DNA from: Cristatella mucedo
Lineage: Eukaryota > Bryozoa > Phylactolaemata > Cristatellidae
NCBI GenBank assembly: GCA_009760855.2
Contig: WPIO01000056.1
Span: forward strand, 1,760,001-1,792,500
DNA: 32,500 nt
Reading direction: 5' to 3'
Positions 1-10,805 of the stretch are shown here, piece by piece; position 1 is the stretch's first letter, and every line of letters starts with the position of its first letter. The notes under the pieces are model-generated. The model did not search any database and was not told where the DNA came from. It saw only the letters and a program-made list of their open reading frames with translations. Both the position numbers and the translations under genes were made by a program.

Positions 1-344
1 GCGCCTCCGCCGCCGCCGCCGCCGCCGCCGCCATCGACGCCGCTGCCGCCTCGAGAGGCCTTCGTCGCGGCCGCTACTGCCGCCGCCGGGCTGCTGCGCT
101 GCCGTTGCACGCGGCCTCCGCTCGGTAGCGGCGGCCGCGTGCGGCACCCACCGCGGCCATCGCCACAGCCCGACCTTCACCCGCCTGAGTTGTCTCGGCG
201 TTGAGCTCGCGATGCGAGAAAAAATGGCGCGCCGCCATCACCGCCGCGCGATGCTCGCATCGCCAAGGACGCCTCGCCCGATGCCGACCTCGCCGCCGCA
301 GCCGCCGCTCGCGCGCAGGCGAATCGCTGCCAACTCCTCGAGGA
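1..344. other. GC-rich, CpG-rich stretch with a (CCG)n run; no gene seen
   Basis: The first 33 bases hold a nearly pure CCG run (about positions 6-33), followed by CpG-rich sequence full of GCC/GCG triplets. Open frames here are long only because stop codons are rare in GC-rich DNA; none shows a recognisable domain or a splice-supported exon. The stretch ends where the LINE fragment begins. Confidence 0.5.
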
Positions 345-1412
345 CCTTTGCTTTCATCAGCCCTCGAGCACGTCGAATTCTCTCAATTCCCTTTCTGCAT
401 GTATTGATGACATCCGCACATGGATAGCAGTAAATGCTCTTAAATTTAATGATAATAAAAACCAGCTTACTAGATCTGCACAAACCAAGTGTGATTCAGA
501 AATTGGAAAGGCGTTCACAATCGGCTCTGCCAGCATATTTCCTGTTGAATCTGCACAAAATCTAGGTGCCAAGTTCCAAAGTTACTTTTCGTTAGACGAC
601 TACATCAGCTCCACAATCAAGAGTCTGCCCACTTTCAGGTGCATTACGTTGCTAAAATTAGGGCTTTTTTAGACACGGATACCACATCTACGTTGGTCCA
701 TGCATTTTTGACATCCCGTCTTGACTTCTGTAACTCATTGCTTGCTGCTCTACCGGCATGTTCAATCAGGCGCTTACAGCTGGTGCAAAACTCTGCAACT
801 AGGCTTGTCTGTCGTGAGAGTCGCAGTTTCCGTGTCACACCACTTCTCGCCGACCTGCACGGGCTACTAGTCAAGAAATGCATCGACTTTAAGGTTTTGC
901 CGCTCACTTTTAGGTCCCTTCATTCTCTGGTTCCAGTCTACCTATCAGATCTACTATCTCACCAGGCTCAGCATCGTACCACCCACTTTTCGGAATCGAA
1001 CTGTTTACCTGTACCTCGTACAAACCTCAAATTCTTCGGAGACCGTACCTCTAGTTTGCATGCTCCCACAACCTGGAACTCATTCCCGACTTGCGTCATA
1101 ACATCCCCTGACTTGACCACACTTAAAAAGAAGTTAAACGCGCACCTATTTAACACAGCATTTAGTGGGTCCCTGCGATTCGTCCTTTGTGTGCTTATGC
1201 ATGCCGATACTGTGTATGCTGTCACTAACCACACTTGCATGCTGACCCTGTGCATGTCAACCTTAACCATGTTATTCTTGATGTTTATCAGGAACGCTAC
1301 CACTAACCATCGATCGTTTTTTTGCAGCAAATGTAAAGCGCCAAGAAAGAGATTGAGTTCTCTGAGGGCGCCGTATCAAGTGTGTTATTATTATCATTGT
1401 TATTATTAACTC
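345..1412 (+). mobile_element. 5'-truncated, frameshifted LINE (L2/CR1-like), RT C-terminal part plus 3' tail
   Basis: The codons from about 349 read the post-catalytic part of a non-LTR retrotransposon reverse transcriptase (for example SLSACIDDIRTW followed by AVNALKFND), which sits C-terminal to the YADD motif in L2/CR1-type elements. A frameshift near 630-640 moves the frame to 639-1409, which carries the familiar segments [23 protein letters not shown] and TWNSFP. The 3' end is typical: a short conserved tail (TGTAAAGCGCCAAGAAAGAG, then TCTGAGGGCGC) and an imperfect ATT repeat ending near 1412. The endonuclease domain and RT catalytic core are absent, so the copy is dead. The apparent host ORF at 639-1409 is this LINE reading through into its own 3' tail. 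Clade assignment is by pattern recognition and is less certain than the LINE call. Confidence 0.88.
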
Positions 1413-1577
1413 AAGGAGGAGGAGGAGGAAGCGTGGTTCCAAAAGATGGCTGCGCTCAGACTGTCTGCTGCAACTTTTGGAGCGGTCGGCGAGCAGCAGC
1501 AGCCGTCGCCGCCGCCGCCACTTTCTTTCTTTTTCGCACTTTTTCTGACGGCGCCGCGTCCCGGAGCGAGCCGCGGC

Positions 1578-1619
1578 CGCAGGTGCGTAGCGCACGCACC
1601 TGCGCCTGCGGCGCTACGC
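1578..1619. repeat. Interleaved inverted repeats
   Basis: Arms CGCAGGTGCGT (1578-1588) and ACGCACCTGCG (1594-1604) flank a 5-nt loop. A second pair, GCGTAGCGC (1585-1593) and GCGCTACGC (1611-1619), shares the same bases, so two mutually exclusive hairpins are possible. Confidence 0.7.
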
Positions 1620-2070
1620 CGACTGTAAAAATAGGATCGCCGATCGCCGGCGGCCGAACGGAATGCGCATTTCGCCAAAAGACGGATGGGAAATAGCGGG
1701 CGGGCGCTCGCGAGCGCTATTCGAGCAGCTATCGCGGACGACTGACGCGTCCTCGGAAGCCGACCCGCATTGACCGCAAGAGCTTCAGGAGACCGACTTA
1801 GCTATCTCCGGAGGCCGATTCTCGACGAATGAAGCGCGCAGCGGCGCCGCGCCGCCGCCGTCGGGCGCCGCGGCGCGGTCGAGCGCGACGCCGCCGCCCG
1901 GCGGCGGCGAGAGCTAATTGGCTCTCGCCGGCGGGCATCGAAAATGAAAGGAGTTTCGCAAATAGCGCACAACCGGGCGCTCGTGGCGTCGGAAGAAGAG
2001 CGGAAAAGCAGCGGCAGCTGCGCCATGCCCGCTCCCCCGGTAGAGGCGGCGTGACGTAATGGAAGCCGCA

Positions 2071-2127
2071 ACGAGCCTACAGCGGCGGCGGCGGCTGCTA
2101 GCGCCGCCGCCGCCGCTGTAGGCTCGT
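2071..2127. repeat. Perfect hairpin, 25-bp arms, 7-nt loop
   Basis: The left arm (2071-2095) starts ACGAGCCTACAGC and runs into a GGC repeat. The right arm (2103-2127) is its exact reverse complement and ends GCTGTAGGCTCGT. The loop is TGCTAGC. The unique outer 13 bases are matched too, so the symmetry is not merely a property of the GGC/GCC repeat. Confidence 0.9.
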
Positions 2128-2184
2128 CCAACGGTCGCCACAGCTCACGAAGCCGCCGCCGCCGCCGCTGCTGCTGCTCGCCCA

Positions 2185-2276
<92 letters not shown>
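2185..2276. repeat. Pure (CCG)n trinucleotide repeat, about 30 units
   Basis: Ninety-two bases of uninterrupted CCG (CGG on the other strand), preceded by shorter CCG and CTG runs from 2150. No frame through it belongs to a recognisable protein, so it reads as a non-coding CGG-type microsatellite, possibly in a promoter or leader. Uninterrupted runs of this length are expected to be length-unstable and to fold. Confidence 0.95.
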
Positions 2277-2994
2277 GTTCATCGCCGCACTCTACCGCTC
2301 ATGCTGACCGAATTCTCCGAGCTGAGTTTCGCCACCGCAGCGATAAAACCCAAAGCGTTGACTCGGCGCGTGACGCACGGACCTAGCGTTCGACGGACTT
2401 TGCGGACGAATTGTCCGCGAAAAGCAGCGGCAGCGCGCTCCAGCGAATTCTCACTCTGGGCGTCGCGTCGACCGTTTCGCAACGAATGTGCAGCGCCGCC
2501 TGGCGGTTGCCACCGCGGGCAAGCGGAGCGCGATCGAACTGGGCTCACTGACCCGAACGCGCCTATTAAGCGTGCGAGACTCGCGCCGCGCGGCCGCCGC
2601 CGCCGCCGCCGCCGCCGCCGTGAGTCAGCTACGTGCCGACACGTCATCGTATCGCGGCCGCCCCCTCCCCCTTACCGCCGCTACGTCGCGTTTGTCCGTC
2701 GCCCCGGTTCGGTAACGAAGAGCCGGCGAGCTGAACCGGGCGGGACGGAGCGTGTCAGCAAAGGAGGTCGCCGCACGCCATTGCTTCGCGCGCACTGATC
2801 CGATGATGGTAGCGCCGACATCTGTGCCGACGGCGCCACGTAGGCTGCAGCATCGCTCGCTCGGCGTCCCCAGACTCCGCCAGCAGTCGACCCGCTGCCG
2901 CCGCCGCCGCTTGTAGGGCAATAGTAGGCCCGGGAGCGGCGGAAGCGGATAGTTAATTTACGCTCCAGCCGCTACTCGCCTGCGCAATGAATTT

Positions 2995-3170
2995 CAGCCA
3001 TTCCAGAGTGAATTACTAATAGGCTGCCAGCTTCGCGACCAGGGTCGCGAGTTCGAGTCCAGCAGTTAGCGACCCTGCACTGCAAGCGGTGGCGATGGCC
3101 GTAAAGGCTTCTCCGTCGCCATTTAAATGAAGCTGCTGGATTAGCCTTGACCTTGACTTCAACTCGGTGC
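2995..3170 (+). mobile_element. tRNA-derived SINE fragment (head and body)
   Basis: A B-box-like motif (GAGTTCGAGTCC, about 3049-3060) is followed by a body ending ATTAGCCTTGACCTTGAC. The body matches, on the opposite strand, the fragment near 16.93 kb, and the segment after the B box (GTCCAGCAG) recurs at 31916-31924. No clear A box or cloverleaf is present, so it is a SINE relic and not a tRNA gene. Confidence 0.5.
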
Positions 3171-3219
3171 GAGCGCGCGGGCGCGCAGGCTCCGGTTGGG
3201 TGCCGCCCTAATGCCGCGC

Positions 3220-3380
3220 TGGTGTGGCCCTGCGTGCAATGTGCACACCTGGCTAAGGTCCAGGTGATTGTATTTGACGACCAAGGTCGTGGGCGCGAGC
3301 TCCGCGGCGCGCGCGAAGAGCCTGAATACGGTCGCGGTGCGATCCGTCGCGCCTGTATCGTAAGACTTCCGCTACGGCGA
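3220..3380 (+). mobile_element. SINE copy (second family segment), degenerate
   Basis: The segment containing GGTGATTGTATTTGACGACC and then AAGGTCGTGGGCGCGAGC aligns by eye, in this orientation, with the reverse complements of the copies at 5023-5192 and 24272-24430. It continues through a GAAGAGCCTGAATACGG-like stretch. The LINE-type tail is lost. It may form one composite element with the preceding SINE head. Confidence 0.5.
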
Positions 3381-3425
3381 GGATGGAGAGGACTCTGCTT
3401 GGCTTTTGTCCGTTCAGCCGTAAGG

Positions 3426-3468
3426 CCGGGAGGGGCGGGGCGGGGAGGGGCGGGGAGGGGCGGGGCAG
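3426..3468. repeat. GC-box array, about 10-bp unit GGGGAGGGGC
   Basis: Repeated GGGGCGGGG cores give several overlapping Sp1/KLF-type sites and many G-runs able to form a G-quadruplex on the plus strand. It may be promoter-associated or a minisatellite; no TATA element or supported exon is adjacent. Confidence 0.6.
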
Positions 3469-3708
3469 CGAGAGTCGGCCGGCTCCAGCGCCCCGGCCCC
3501 CGCCGCTCCCGCTCCGCGGGCCACCAGCTGCGTCGACAGGGTGTGGCGACGCGTGACTTCCGCTCGACACGCTCATTGTGCTCTGAAACGCAGTGCAACG
3601 CGGCACGCACGCGCACCGACGTACCGAACCCCGCTGGCGCGGCGACGCACGCACACTGAAAATGGGGGCCAGAAATCTATGTAATAGAGAGACCAAGTGA
3701 ATTAGAGC

Positions 3709-4235
<527 letters not shown>

Positions 4236-4264
4236 GGCAAACTGAGACAGCGAACATTTGTCCA

Positions 4265-4786
4265 TTAAAGAACTAAATCTGTTTATAGACACTTTAAAAT
4301 GCTGGAAGCATTGCTTGGGTTAATGGGAACTTGCTCAGCGTCAGCCTAACGCTAACTAACCAGACAGACAAACACTCGCACTCGCACCGACAGAGCAAAT
4401 GATGGGAAAAACAGGTTGGTTTTAGCTTCTTTTTAAATGTCATCAAATCAATTAATGGTGCGACGTCAGGAGACGCAGCGACGGTCGGTCGGGAACGTGC
4501 ACAGGAGTTTGGGAGCGTACGAATTGAAGGCACGGGCTCCAAAGGGTGCGATTAGAAGCATAACGCATGCGGTTAATGACTTGAATCATAAGACCGAGTG
4601 CAGCGGTGGCTAAGCCAATGCGAGCAAGACAACGAAGGGTCCTACAAGTGTGTGACCTTGAACCTTGAATTATATGCACAGCTGGACGGGTAGGCAGTGC
4701 ATTCATCTGTGATGCTGCTGAGTTCTGCACCAGCTGTGAGCGTCATATCCTGCGCTGGCAGGAAATGACCTGCGAGCAGGGAATGA
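4265..4786 (-). mobile_element. LINE fragment (same family), inverted, decayed
   Basis: Read on the minus strand, 4786 to 4265 runs from a degenerate CNSLL region through CTCACAGCTGGTGCAGAACT (the LQLVQN segment) and RAFNSYAPK-like codons to DDIKKEAK-like codons and the tail remnant near 4265-4290. Several frameshifts interrupt it. Its upstream end abuts the plus-strand LINE copy at 4787, so two fragments stand head to head. Confidence 0.72.
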
Positions 4787-5395
4787 CGATAAAACCTACT
4801 CGCTAGCTATCGGCAAACCTAGTGTGATTCAGCAATCGGAAAGGTGAACGCTCAAAATTGTTTCTAGGCCAGAATAACTCCCATAGCATTTGTACGAAAT
4901 CTAGGCGTCCTGTTCCGAAGTGACCTTTTACTAGTCGGCAGCATCGGCTCCTCAGTTTAAGTTCTGCCTTCTTTCACCTACATATAGCATTGCAAAAATT
5001 CGGGCCTAATTAGACAGGGATATATAAAAGTATAAAATTCACTGGTATAGGGCCTTAATGGAACCTAACCTCTATTCAAGGGCTTCACATATGCCGCTGG
5101 GCTCCAGCCCAACGACCTCGGTCTTCAAATACATTCACCTTGACCTTGGTTCGAGGCGAGCACCTTAAACGGCGGGCCAAATCAGCTCAGCCGATACTGC
5201 ATCGAAGTTGGTCCATGCATATTTTTACCTCCCGTCTCGACTTCTGTAACTCACTACTCGCAGGTCTTCGGGCCTATGCAACCAGGCGCGTGCACTTGGT
5301 GCGAAACTTTGCAGCAAGGCTTGCAAATCGCGAGCTCAGCGGGTTCCACGTTGCACCACTCCTGCACTTCCACTCCCCATCAAGCTCCGTGCAAG
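4787..5395 (+). mobile_element. LINE fragment (same family), split by a SINE and truncated at both ends
   Basis: The first part (4787-5022) aligns by eye with 447-675 of the first LINE copy (shared AGTGTGATTCAG, AAATCTAGG and CAAAAATTCGGGCC-like words). The second part (5193-5395) resumes at GATACTGCATCG and carries TTGGTCCATGCAT and CGACTTCTGTAACTCACTAC, then fades into GC-rich DNA without a 3' tail. The interruption is a minus-strand SINE. The copy has no intact frame. Confidence 0.78.
5023..5192 (-). mobile_element. SINE inserted in the LINE, with LINE-like 3' tail
   Basis: Read on the minus strand it starts near 5192, passes AAGGTGCTCGCC (tRNA-like head), AAGGTCAAGGTGAATGTA and GACCGAGGTCG, and ends in a tail (AATAGAGGTTAGGTTCCATT, then CAGTGAATTTTATA) resembling the tail of the LINE family in this window. 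GATA occurs on both sides (5019-5022 and 5193-5196), a possible 4-bp target-site duplication. Tail sharing suggests it was mobilised by the LINE machinery, as known for other tRNA-SINE/LINE pairs. Confidence 0.65.
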
Positions 5396-5820
5396 GCGCG
5401 CTGGTGGCTTCCGCGCCGCTCGGCGAAGGCGCTCCCCCGATATACGGTCCGGGCCCGGTCGCTCCGTCCGAGTGTGTTCGCGGCCGCGCCGCGTGGTTTC
5501 CAGCATCAGCGGCGTGGCCGCGCGGCGACGGCCGCTAATGTTGAAGTGAAAAGCGCCGGTGAAAAGTGCTCGCGTCGGCGCAGCCAGGTCAACTAATGCT
5601 AGAATAGTGGCTGGCGAGTTTGAAAGAACATTCCAATCTAATTGGACGCCTAACCGCCGGCATTACTCTTGCGCAGAAAGAGACCAGCCGTGAGCCGGCA
5701 CTCGTGGCGTAATCGCCATTCCAAGGCGACCGAACAGGTGGCAGCTGTCATTCATCCGCCGGAAGCGAACTGAATGCTTTCGGGTCTCACGAAATGTCTC
5801 CGCATTTTTTCGCTTTTCCT
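5396..5820. other. GC-rich to mixed spacer; no gene seen
   Basis: GC-rich sequence follows the truncated LINE and grades into the pyrimidine repeat. No motif-bearing frame, supported splice site pair or RNA gene was recognised. Confidence 0.4.
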
Positions 5821-5829
5821 TTATTGCCT

Positions 5830-6401
<572 letters not shown>

Positions 6402-6414
6402 TGTTCTGGCTTTG

Positions 6415-7580
6415 AGCGAAGCCCTGATGGCTTCGCGGGCGGCGTGCTGTTCTTCCCCATCGGCCTGCACGCCCGCAGAGGAAGCCTCGCCTTCACCGTA
6501 TAGGCGCCCCGCTCGCATCGCCGTCGATCGCGTTCCCGAGCCGCGGGCTCACGTTGCCCGACTCCGCGAGGAAATGCCAAGCCGCAATAGCGTGACGCTC
6601 CGCCACCGACGCAGCCGCCCGGTGCGCCGCCGCCGCCGCCGCGGCGTACCGCAGTACCGGCGTCCGGCAGCTCGCTCACGCCACTCGAGCGCCGACGACG
6701 AGCGGGCGCTGCGGTCGGGACGTCGATTCGGCTGCGAAAGTCGCCCGCCTCAATTGTCGGCCTCGCGGTCGTGCTATGGTGGGGTCAGCGAACGGCGGGG
6801 TCAGCGAGCAGCGGGGTCGGCGAGCGGCGGCGCCGGCGCGGCCAGATCGTCGCTCGCTCGGCTCATGTCTGCGGCGTGCGGTGAGATAAAGTGCGCTATT
6901 AGCACTCGCGTTTTCGAGTTAATTGCGCTTCCCGCTTCCTCGCTCATTAAAACGATAAAGGTCAGCCCAGGCAGCGTTCGCTGCGCATGGGGGGACGACT
7001 CGTATAGCGCGGAGACCATTAGGAGCTCTCGGCCGAGCGAAATAGCAGCAGCGGCGGCGGCCAAGGACGGCCGCCGCCGCGGGGCTTGGCCGCCGCTCTG
7101 TTGCGCGCCCGCGGGCGGCGGTGTGACGACGTCTACATCGAGGGCAAACGCGCTTAATTAAGCGGCGCGAAAGGCGGACTCGCTCGCCACCCGATTCCGC
7201 CGCCGCCGCCGCCGGGCTTTCGAGAGGGAACCGGATGAGCCGAGCGACTGCGCGCGCGCGTGCGCGCCTCGTGCGATGCGCCGCCGCCGCTACGGTATCG
7301 GCGCGCCTCACAGTCGTTCCACTTCCGGTCGTCGTCGTCGCCGGGTCGGTGCATGGCGGGCGCGGACGAGAGACTGAAGAACGCCGCGGCGTCGCGAGGC
7401 GAAGCGCGTCGCGCGAACAGACCCGGGGTCAGGGTTTGAGTGCTGCACCGGGCAATGCTGCATTCTCTTCCGTCTTGGCAGGAATTGGGCAGAGGCCAAA
7501 TCGGCTGCTCTTTGCTTTTTACTTTGAACAAGCCTGCCCTTTGAACTTTTGCACCGTCGTCGTTTATCATAATCGCTATC
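6415..7580. other. GC-rich, CpG-rich DNA; no gene recognised
   Basis: High CpG with scattered GCC runs. A short minisatellite lies at about 6778-6828 (listed separately). Open frames are composition artefacts without motifs. Towards 7490-7580 the composition drops before the next CT tract. Confidence 0.4.
6778..6828. repeat. Short tandem repeat, three degenerate units of about 16-17 bp
   Basis: Three adjacent units resembling CGGGGTCAGCGAGCGG differ at a few positions. Confidence 0.7.
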
Positions 7581-7589
7581 TCTCTAACT

Positions 7590-7614
7590 CTCTACCTCTC
7601 TGTTTGTCTGTCTG

Positions 7615-7697
<83 letters not shown>
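7590..7697. repeat. (CT)n microsatellite
   Basis: A short TCTGTCTGTC lead-in followed by a long pure CT run ending near 7696. Confidence 0.95.
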
Positions 7698-7699
<2 letters not shown>

Positions 7700-7701
<2 letters not shown>

Positions 7702-9130
7702 TATCTTGATTTCTCAAGACAGGTCAGGCCACTAAATGGACCGCAGACGACGGCTATGGCCACGAGTACGTGCGCCTCCGTCTGCAAAAGCTGTCGCAGG
7801 CGGTCGCTCGGGCGTCGGACGCCGCACCTCTCCGCTGGCGCCGCCGCTATGCTCTGGCTCGCGGCCAGAGGGCGCCCGCTTGCGCGACGCTTAGCGACCG
7901 TCCCCGGCCGGCGGGCGCGCGTCGTCCGGAGGAGGCGCCAGTAGCGCGCGGAAAGTTCGCGAACCAGTTCGCTTCTAGCGCTGGCGGAGCGAAGCCGCGC
8001 GCGTCCGCGTGCAGTCGCCAGCTTCACCGCCGGACGCGGACCGAGAGTGCGTCCGACGGCCGCGGGTTCAACTTCGGGTTCAACTCGCGCGCTGCAGTCG
8101 GACAGAGGCCCTAAAAAGCCGGAGGTTCTTGAAAGGGGGCTGAACATTGACCTTCCCCAATCCGACCGATCGAAGCGAGCCTGCGCTGAGGAGGCGCCCG
8201 TCTGGGCTCGAAAAGATCTCCGGCGTCTTCAGCGGACGCAAGAAGGCCGGCTCGAGCGTTCCGCGGTCGGTTCGGGCGGGCGAGCGAGCGAGCGTCGGCG
8301 CAGGCGCTCGCTGTGTGTGACCTCCGACATGCGACGAAAGCGAGGCGGGGTAAACGTCCGGTGGCAGACCGCCACCAGGGAGAGCCACCGGCGACTGCGC
8401 GACCGATCGTCCTCAGTCGCCGCTGCCAGCGGCTCCGCGGATCAGCGCGTGAGCACCGCCTACTGCGGGCGAGAAAGTTCGGCGAACGACGGACTCGCCT
8501 CCTCTGCCGCCGCCGCCACTGCCGCGCTCTGCAGCTAGAGGTGCCGCTCTGTCGCTAGCGGATTAGGAAGCAGACGACGGCGGCGGCGGCGGCGGCGCCG
8601 ATTGCTCCAATCGAGCTGCCTTTCGGCGTCTTCCTTCCGCGAGCTACGCCCGCGGAACTAAGCTGCGAAGCGCACGCACGCGCACACACCGCCGGTCGCC
8701 AGCGGTCCGTTTCCAAACGGGCGCACTTGCGGTGCGGTGCGGCGTGCGCACCCGCAGCGATAGAATAGACGCTTCGCCGCACGCTCGTACGTCTACGCAC
8801 GCGCGTAAGATGTGCTCGAGCGGGGAGGGGGGGGCCGGAGGAGGAGGCAGGGATCGCTCTCACGCGCACGCGGCGGCATGGCCGGACGCCGCGCCACGCT
8901 GACGTCACGACCCTATGCTGGCCAGCCGCGCGGCCGCCGTCGGGTCCAATCCGTCAGCGGCTTGCTGGCCCCGCGGCCCGCAGGCCGCTGCCGCGGGGCC
9001 AGCAGGCCGCAGGCCCTGCCGCTGGCCCCGCGCGGCCTGCAGGCCGCTGCCGCGGGGATGCTCCAAACGCATTTTCTCATCCGCCGCTGCCGCTTGGGTG
9101 GCCGTCGCGACTGCGGCTATGGAGTATGAA
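7700..9130. other. GC-rich, CpG-rich DNA; no gene recognised
   Basis: Arginine/alanine-rich frames on both strands lack known domains. GGC runs occur near 8579-8597. The segment 8915-9058 is built from repeated, partly self-complementary CAGGCCGCTGCCGCGGGG-like blocks and is listed separately. A conventional GC-rich promoter or first exon could be hidden here; nothing supports one specifically. Confidence 0.4.
8950..9058. repeat. GC-rich direct and inverted repeat cluster
   Basis: The block CAGGCCGCTGCCGCGGGG occurs twice (near 8980 and 9040), and the intervening GGCCAGCAGGCC and GCTGGCCCCGCG pieces are complementary to neighbouring segments, so several hairpins compete. Confidence 0.65.
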
Positions 9131-9370
9131 AACGCAGCTAGATAGAGAGGGAGTACACCTGCTGACAGCAGCTGGGGTCATACGGAGTCAGCTGGGGTCG
9201 AGGGGCTTTTAATTTCTTTTCAAGAACCGGGTGTCAGCTGCGGCGGCGGCGGCGGCGAGGTGACCTCTCGTAGCATCTCGTATCGTGTCGCTCACGCTGG
9301 GTAGCCACCACCCGTCGCCCCAAGGCAATCGTATTGGGACGACGACCACGGAGGTGACAGACCGGCTACT

Positions 9371-9770
<400 letters not shown>

Positions 9771-9779
9771 TCTTTCTCT

Positions 9780-10540
9780 CTACCTGCGTCTCCGACGAAG
9801 ACTATGTTTCTTTCACCTTATCGCGCGGCAGGCATTCATGCAATTCCCTATTGACGCTGGAAGGAAGCGCTTGCATTTTAGTTTGGCCACAAAGGCCAGC
9901 CCAAAAGACGCCGGGTTACCCTGATCCTGAAGTTCGCGAGCGTCCTACTCGCCTCGCGTGGCCCTTAAAGAGCCGTCGCGCTCGAGCAGCCACGGGTCAC
10001 CCTACGAGCGCTACAGCGAGCCCTGCGAGCGTTACAGCGAGCCGCCTCTGGCTGGCTGAGAGCCATTTCGAGGCGGCTCGCTGCTCGGCGCACTTCGCGC
10101 GCCTACAATAGTCAATCGTCGCTCGCTCGCGATTCCAAAAATCGTCGCGACGGGCGTCCGCCAGCCAGGCATTCACGAGCCAGCTTCGGCCAGCGCCGAC
10201 GGCGCTAAACTCGGCACGCCACAGTGACGTGCGCGCAGGCGCACGTCACTGAACAGAACTGAACTGAACGTCACTGAACTGAACAGGCGCACGCGTCTCG
10301 GCTGCGAGTCCGCCGCTCGGACTGACGGCGGCGGCGACAGCGCGCGCTCGCAGCGGGTTCTCGAGAGAGCGCAACCTCCGAAACACCCCGCCCACCGAGG
10401 CGGCGCCGCGGCGGCGGCGCCGCCGCGCTCCTGCGGAGGAGCCGCCGCGGCGGCGCCGCCCAACGACATTCGCCCGCCCGCGCCCGAGCGAACTCGCGAC
10501 AGCGAAATCGCCGCGTCGGCGAAAGAGCTGAGAGATCGGC
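9780..10540. other. Mixed then GC-rich DNA with small repeats; no gene recognised
   Basis: It contains a two-unit direct repeat near 10004-10045 (CGAGCGYTACAGCGAGCC), an inverted repeat with 14-bp arms (10035-10048 and 10070-10083, CAGCGAGCCGCCTC) and the CRE hairpin listed separately. It lies downstream of the P450 gene in that gene's orientation. Confidence 0.45.
10222..10251. promoter_or_regulatory. Hairpin with back-to-back CRE half sites
   Basis: Arms of 13 bp (CAGTGACGTGCGC and its exact complement) with a GCAG loop place TGACGTG and CACGTCA head to head. ACGTCACTGAACTGAAC-like words follow at 10244-10285. TGACGT is the half-site of CREB/ATF-type bZIP factors. No adjacent transcription unit is evident, so regulation is speculative. 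Confidence 0.4.
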
Positions 10541-10544
10541 GAAA

Positions 10545-10620
10545 ACCGTGGGAAACAATGAAGTTGTATTGAATAACTTAAATATAAATGCTATGTACAT
10601 AATTTACAAATAAATATGGA
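10545..10620 (-). terminator. AT-rich segment, possible 3' end of the P450 transcript
   Basis: This short AT-rich island is about 190-260 bases beyond the P450 stop codon on the minus strand. No AATAAA occurs in the sense direction; the only candidate is the weak variant AATACA (10570-10565), followed by a T/G-rich stretch. An AATAAA exists at 10608 on the opposite strand only. Confidence 0.25.
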
Positions 10621-10805
10621 AATACAAAGCTGCGTACAGCGCGCGCTCCTCGCCAGAGGCGCGTGCGGCGACCTTTTGGCGCCGGCCGGCAAGATGGCAG
10701 GCTACTCTCCCTCCCTCCCTCTCCACCCAGCCGACCCCACTCAACTGGGCTTCCGGCGCGCTGCCTCCGCGGCGGCTGCGGCGGCGGCTACGGCGGCGGC
10801 TGCGG

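Larger units (their letters stand above)
1413..2994. other. GC-rich, CpG-rich intergenic DNA; no gene recognised
   Basis: The stretch is dense in GCC/GGC triplets and CpG and contains two hairpins and a long CCG run, listed separately. Many overlapping open frames occur on both strands, but they are arginine/alanine-rich, lack conserved motifs and look like by-products of base composition. CRE-like half sites (TGACG at 2051, for example) are scattered. It could hold an unrecognised promoter or first exon; nothing decides it. Confidence 0.4.

Noticed and set aside
639-1409. 256-codon frame as a host gene
   Set aside because: It is the C-terminal part of a LINE reverse transcriptase running on into the element's own 3' tail.
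3030-3075. tRNA gene from the GAGTTCGAGTCC motif
   Set aside because: No matching A box or acceptor stem; the sequence continues into a SINE body.
4265-5395. Twin-primed (5'-inverted) single LINE insertion
   Set aside because: The inverted and direct parts cover overlapping regions of the element, so they are more likely separate insertions.
10562-10616. AATAAA polyadenylation signal of the P450 gene
   Set aside because: The hexamer at 10608 is on the plus strand, opposite to the gene; in the sense direction only the weak AATACA variant is present.
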